A DNA stretch of 7,479 bases from Flavobacterium sp. GTDB taxonomy: Bacteria; Bacteroidota; Bacteroidia; Flavobacteriales; Flavobacteriaceae. The stretch is from the NCBI GenBank assembly GCA_005792865.1, contig SXQR01000069.1, forward strand, positions 1 to 7,479, written 5' to 3'. A model generated the notes under the pieces. That model ran no database searches. It saw only the letters and a program-made list of their open reading frames with translations, and was not told the origin of the DNA. Below are positions 5,949-7,479 of this stretch, one piece after another. Made by a program: the position numbers and the translations under genes. How positions within the stretch are numbered: position 1 is the stretch's first letter; every line of letters begins with the position of its first letter.

Positions 5949-7250
5949 ATGAAAAATCTCGTCGAAGAACTGCGCTGGCGCGGCCTTTACCACGATTCAA
6001 TGCCCGGTACAGAGGAGTTGCTCACCAGTGGGCCCGTTACCGGCTATATCGGGTTCGATCCCACGGCCGACTCGCTCCACATCGGCAGCATGGTCCAGAT
6101 CATCCTGCTTTGCCACCTGCGCAATTTTGGGCACCGTCCTGTCGCTTTGGTTGGTGGTGCTACTGGAATGATCGGTGATCCGTCGGGGAAATCAGACGAG
6201 AGGAATTTGCTGACCGAGGAGATATTGGAAAGGAACGTCGCGGGGATCAAGCGTGTTCTTTCGCGATTCCTCGATTTTGAAAAAGGCGGTGAAAACGATC
6301 CGCTTATGGTCAACAATTACGACTGGATGAAGGATTTTTCATTCATCGATTTCGCGCGTGATGTGGGCAAGCGCATCACCGTCAATTACATGATGGCAAA
6401 GGATTCGGTAAAGAAAAGGTTGACGGGCGAGGTCGGCGAGGGCATGTCCTTTACGGAATTTACCTACCAACTCATCCAGGGGTATGATTTCTATCACCTG
6501 CACAAACACTACAATTGCGTGCTGCAGATGGGCGGTTCGGACCAATGGGGGAACATCACCACCGGCACCGAACTGGTCCGTCGGATGAACCCCAATACCG
6601 ACGCGAAGGCATTTGCCCTTACCACACCGCTGATCACCAAGGCCGACGGATCCAAATTCGGGAAGTCCGAGGGCGGCAACATCTGGCTGGACGCCGACAA
6701 GACATCGGTTTACAAATTTTACCAATTCTGGCTCAACACCACCGATGCCGATGCCGAAAAATACATCAGGATCTTTACCTTCCTCGACAAATCGGAGGCG
6801 GAGCAGCTGATATCGGAACACCACGAGGCTCCACACCTGCGGACGCTTCAAAAAAGGCTTGCGGCCGAGGTTACCACATTTGTCCACGGTACCGACCAGC
6901 TCGATCGCGCGGTCAAGGCATCGGCGATATTGTTCGGAAACAGCAGCCAGCAGGATCTTATGGATCTCGACGAAGTCACTTTTCTCGAAATATTTGACGG
7001 TGTTCCGCAAGCGACGGTGCCAAGAGGCGAGTTCGATAGCGGCATCGACATTGTCAACCTGCTGAACGAAAAGACGCAGTTCATGAAATCAAACGGCGAA
7101 GCACGCCGCGCACTTGGCGAGAATTCCATTTCGGTGAACCGCGAAAAAGTCAATGAAGGTTTTTTGGTGACAACTGATGCCCTGATCAACGGAAAATTCG
7201 TCCTGCTTCAACGCGGGAAGAAGAACTATTTCATCGTTCGCGCGGTCTAA
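5949..7250 (+). CDS. tyrS: tyrosyl-tRNA synthetase (tyrosine--tRNA ligase), TyrS type 1
   Basis: A 433-residue class I aminoacyl-tRNA synthetase that activates tyrosine with ATP and charges tRNA-Tyr in the cytoplasm; essential in most bacteria. The start at 5949 ([13 protein letters not shown]) is chosen because the frame upstream runs through the promoter and into the divergent gene. [16 protein letters not shown] (32-47) contains the likely tyrosine-binding Tyr33 and the HIGH-type motif as [31 protein letters not shown] (173-181) and [10 protein letters not shown] (193-202) form the tyrosine site, and the KMSKS loop appears as KFGKS (236-240), the variant also used by the E. coli-type enzyme. 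The C-terminal ~65 residues ([20 protein letters not shown]) are the S4-like tRNA-binding domain. The length is normal for the family. Its own promoter is immediately upstream, and no T-box or other leader element can fit. Its stop codon overlaps that of the convergent downstream gene. Confidence 0.98.
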   Translation: MKNLVEELRWRGLYHDSMPGTEELLTSGPVTGYIGFDPTADSLHIGSMVQIILLCHLRNFGHRPVALVGGATGMIGDPSGKSDERNLLTEEILERNVAGIKRVLSRFLDFEKGGENDPLMVNNYDWMKDFSFIDFARDVGKRITVNYMMAKDSVKKRLTGEVGEGMSFTEFTYQLIQGYDFYHLHKHYNCVLQMGGSDQWGNITTGTELVRRMNPNTDAKAFALTTPLITKADGSKFGKSEGGNIWLDADKTSVYKFYQFWLNTTDADAEKYIRIFTFLDKSEAEQLISEHHEAPHLRTLQKRLAAEVTTFVHGTDQLDRAVKASAILFGNSSQQDLMDLDEVTFLEIFDGVPQATVPRGEFDSGIDIVNLLNEKTQFMKSNGEARRALGENSISVNREKVNEGFLVTTDALINGKFVLLQRGKKNYFIVRAV

Positions 7251-7479
7251 AGTGCCATCAGGTTGCACCCGCGGATATCGGCATGGTCAAAACGCCCCAA
7301 CACTTCAAATGAGCCGTCGGGGTAGCAGCGCGCCAGGTCCTGGGTTGCGATAAATGGGCACGAATGGATGTTGGCCAGGTCGATGACATTCAGTCCGCCC
7401 GTGCGCCCAAACCCGATGGGCGACAAAGCGTCTTCCGGATCGCGGGCCATGACAGCCATCCACGGCGGGCACTCAAATC
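7247..7479 (-). CDS. C-terminus of a putative LuxE/acyl-protein-synthetase-like acyltransferase, cut by the window edge
   Basis: The last 76 residues of a minus-strand gene whose frame is open to the window end, so it starts beyond base 7479; the internal ATG at 7459 is unlikely to be the start because the upstream codons (FECPPW) read as coding. The sequence contains [37 protein letters not shown] and a DIRGCNL tail. A TxDLxxxxxDGxFEVLGR segment followed by an RGC motif near the end is the pattern of the C-terminal part of LuxE-type and related adenylate-forming acyltransferases, in which the DG..VLGR segment is the hinge and lid region. I recognise this from memory and from a short fragment only, so a more general AMP-ligase relative (PaaK-like) is possible. 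The TAG stop lies at 7247-7249 and shares two bases with the tyrS stop, leaving no room for a terminator between the genes. Confidence 0.6.
   Translation of the reverse strand, partial: FECPPWMAVMARDPEDALSPIGFGRTGGLNVIDLANIHSCPFIATQDLARCYPDGSFEVLGRFDHADIRGCNLMAL

Noticed and set aside
6339..7010. 223-codon minus-strand open frame inside tyrS
   Set aside because: It is antisense to conserved TyrRS sequence, has no recognisable domain, and is explained by codon usage of the real gene.

Overview
The window looks like a chromosomal segment from a member of the Bacteroidetes, most likely Flavobacteriia, with a moderately high GC content by eye. Four things point there: a secreted metallopeptidase ending in a type IX secretion (Por) sorting domain; promoter-like TTG / TAnnTTTG elements of the Bacteroidetes sigma factor; no clear Shine-Dalgarno sequences before the starts, with A/T-rich leaders instead; and an Mrp protein of the form I recall from this phylum. 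The assignment rests on recognising families from memory, not on a search.

Left part (1-2662, plus strand): an iron-sulfur and electron-transfer block. It holds the 3' two thirds of an Mrp/ApbC/NBP35 P-loop ATPase (cut by the window edge), then 17 bp later a small NifU C-terminal-domain (Nfu) protein, then a TrxR-like ferredoxin--NADP+ reductase and an adrenodoxin-type [2Fe-2S] ferredoxin. A plausible reading is that the reductase moves electrons from NADPH to the ferredoxin, and that Mrp and Nfu carry Fe-S clusters to targets, so the four genes would together serve cluster assembly or repair. A strong symmetrical hairpin at 2681-2708 closes the block and can terminate both strands.

Middle part (2726-5864, minus strand): a secreted M43 (pappalysin/cytophagalysin) zinc metallopeptidase with signal peptide, candidate cysteine switch, catalytic domain, two accessory beta-type regions and a T9SS sorting tail. 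Upstream of it on the same strand is an extended-SDR NAD(P)-dependent epimerase/dehydratase-like protein of unknown substrate.

Right part (5865-7479): an 84 bp divergent intergenic region carries two back-to-back Bacteroidetes-type promoters, one for the SDR gene and one for tyrS (tyrosyl-tRNA synthetase). Both would give very short or absent 5' leaders. The tyrS stop codon overlaps the stop codon of a convergent gene that leaves the window at its right edge and resembles the C-terminus of LuxE/acyl-protein-synthetase-like acyltransferases.

No RNA gene, CRISPR array, mobile element or long repeat was seen, and no gene-free stretch exceeds about 125 bases. The region is mostly ordinary core genome. 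I found no convincing new multi-gene system; the points most worth checking are the divergent promoter pair, the Mrp without a CxxC, and the clustering of the Fe-S genes.
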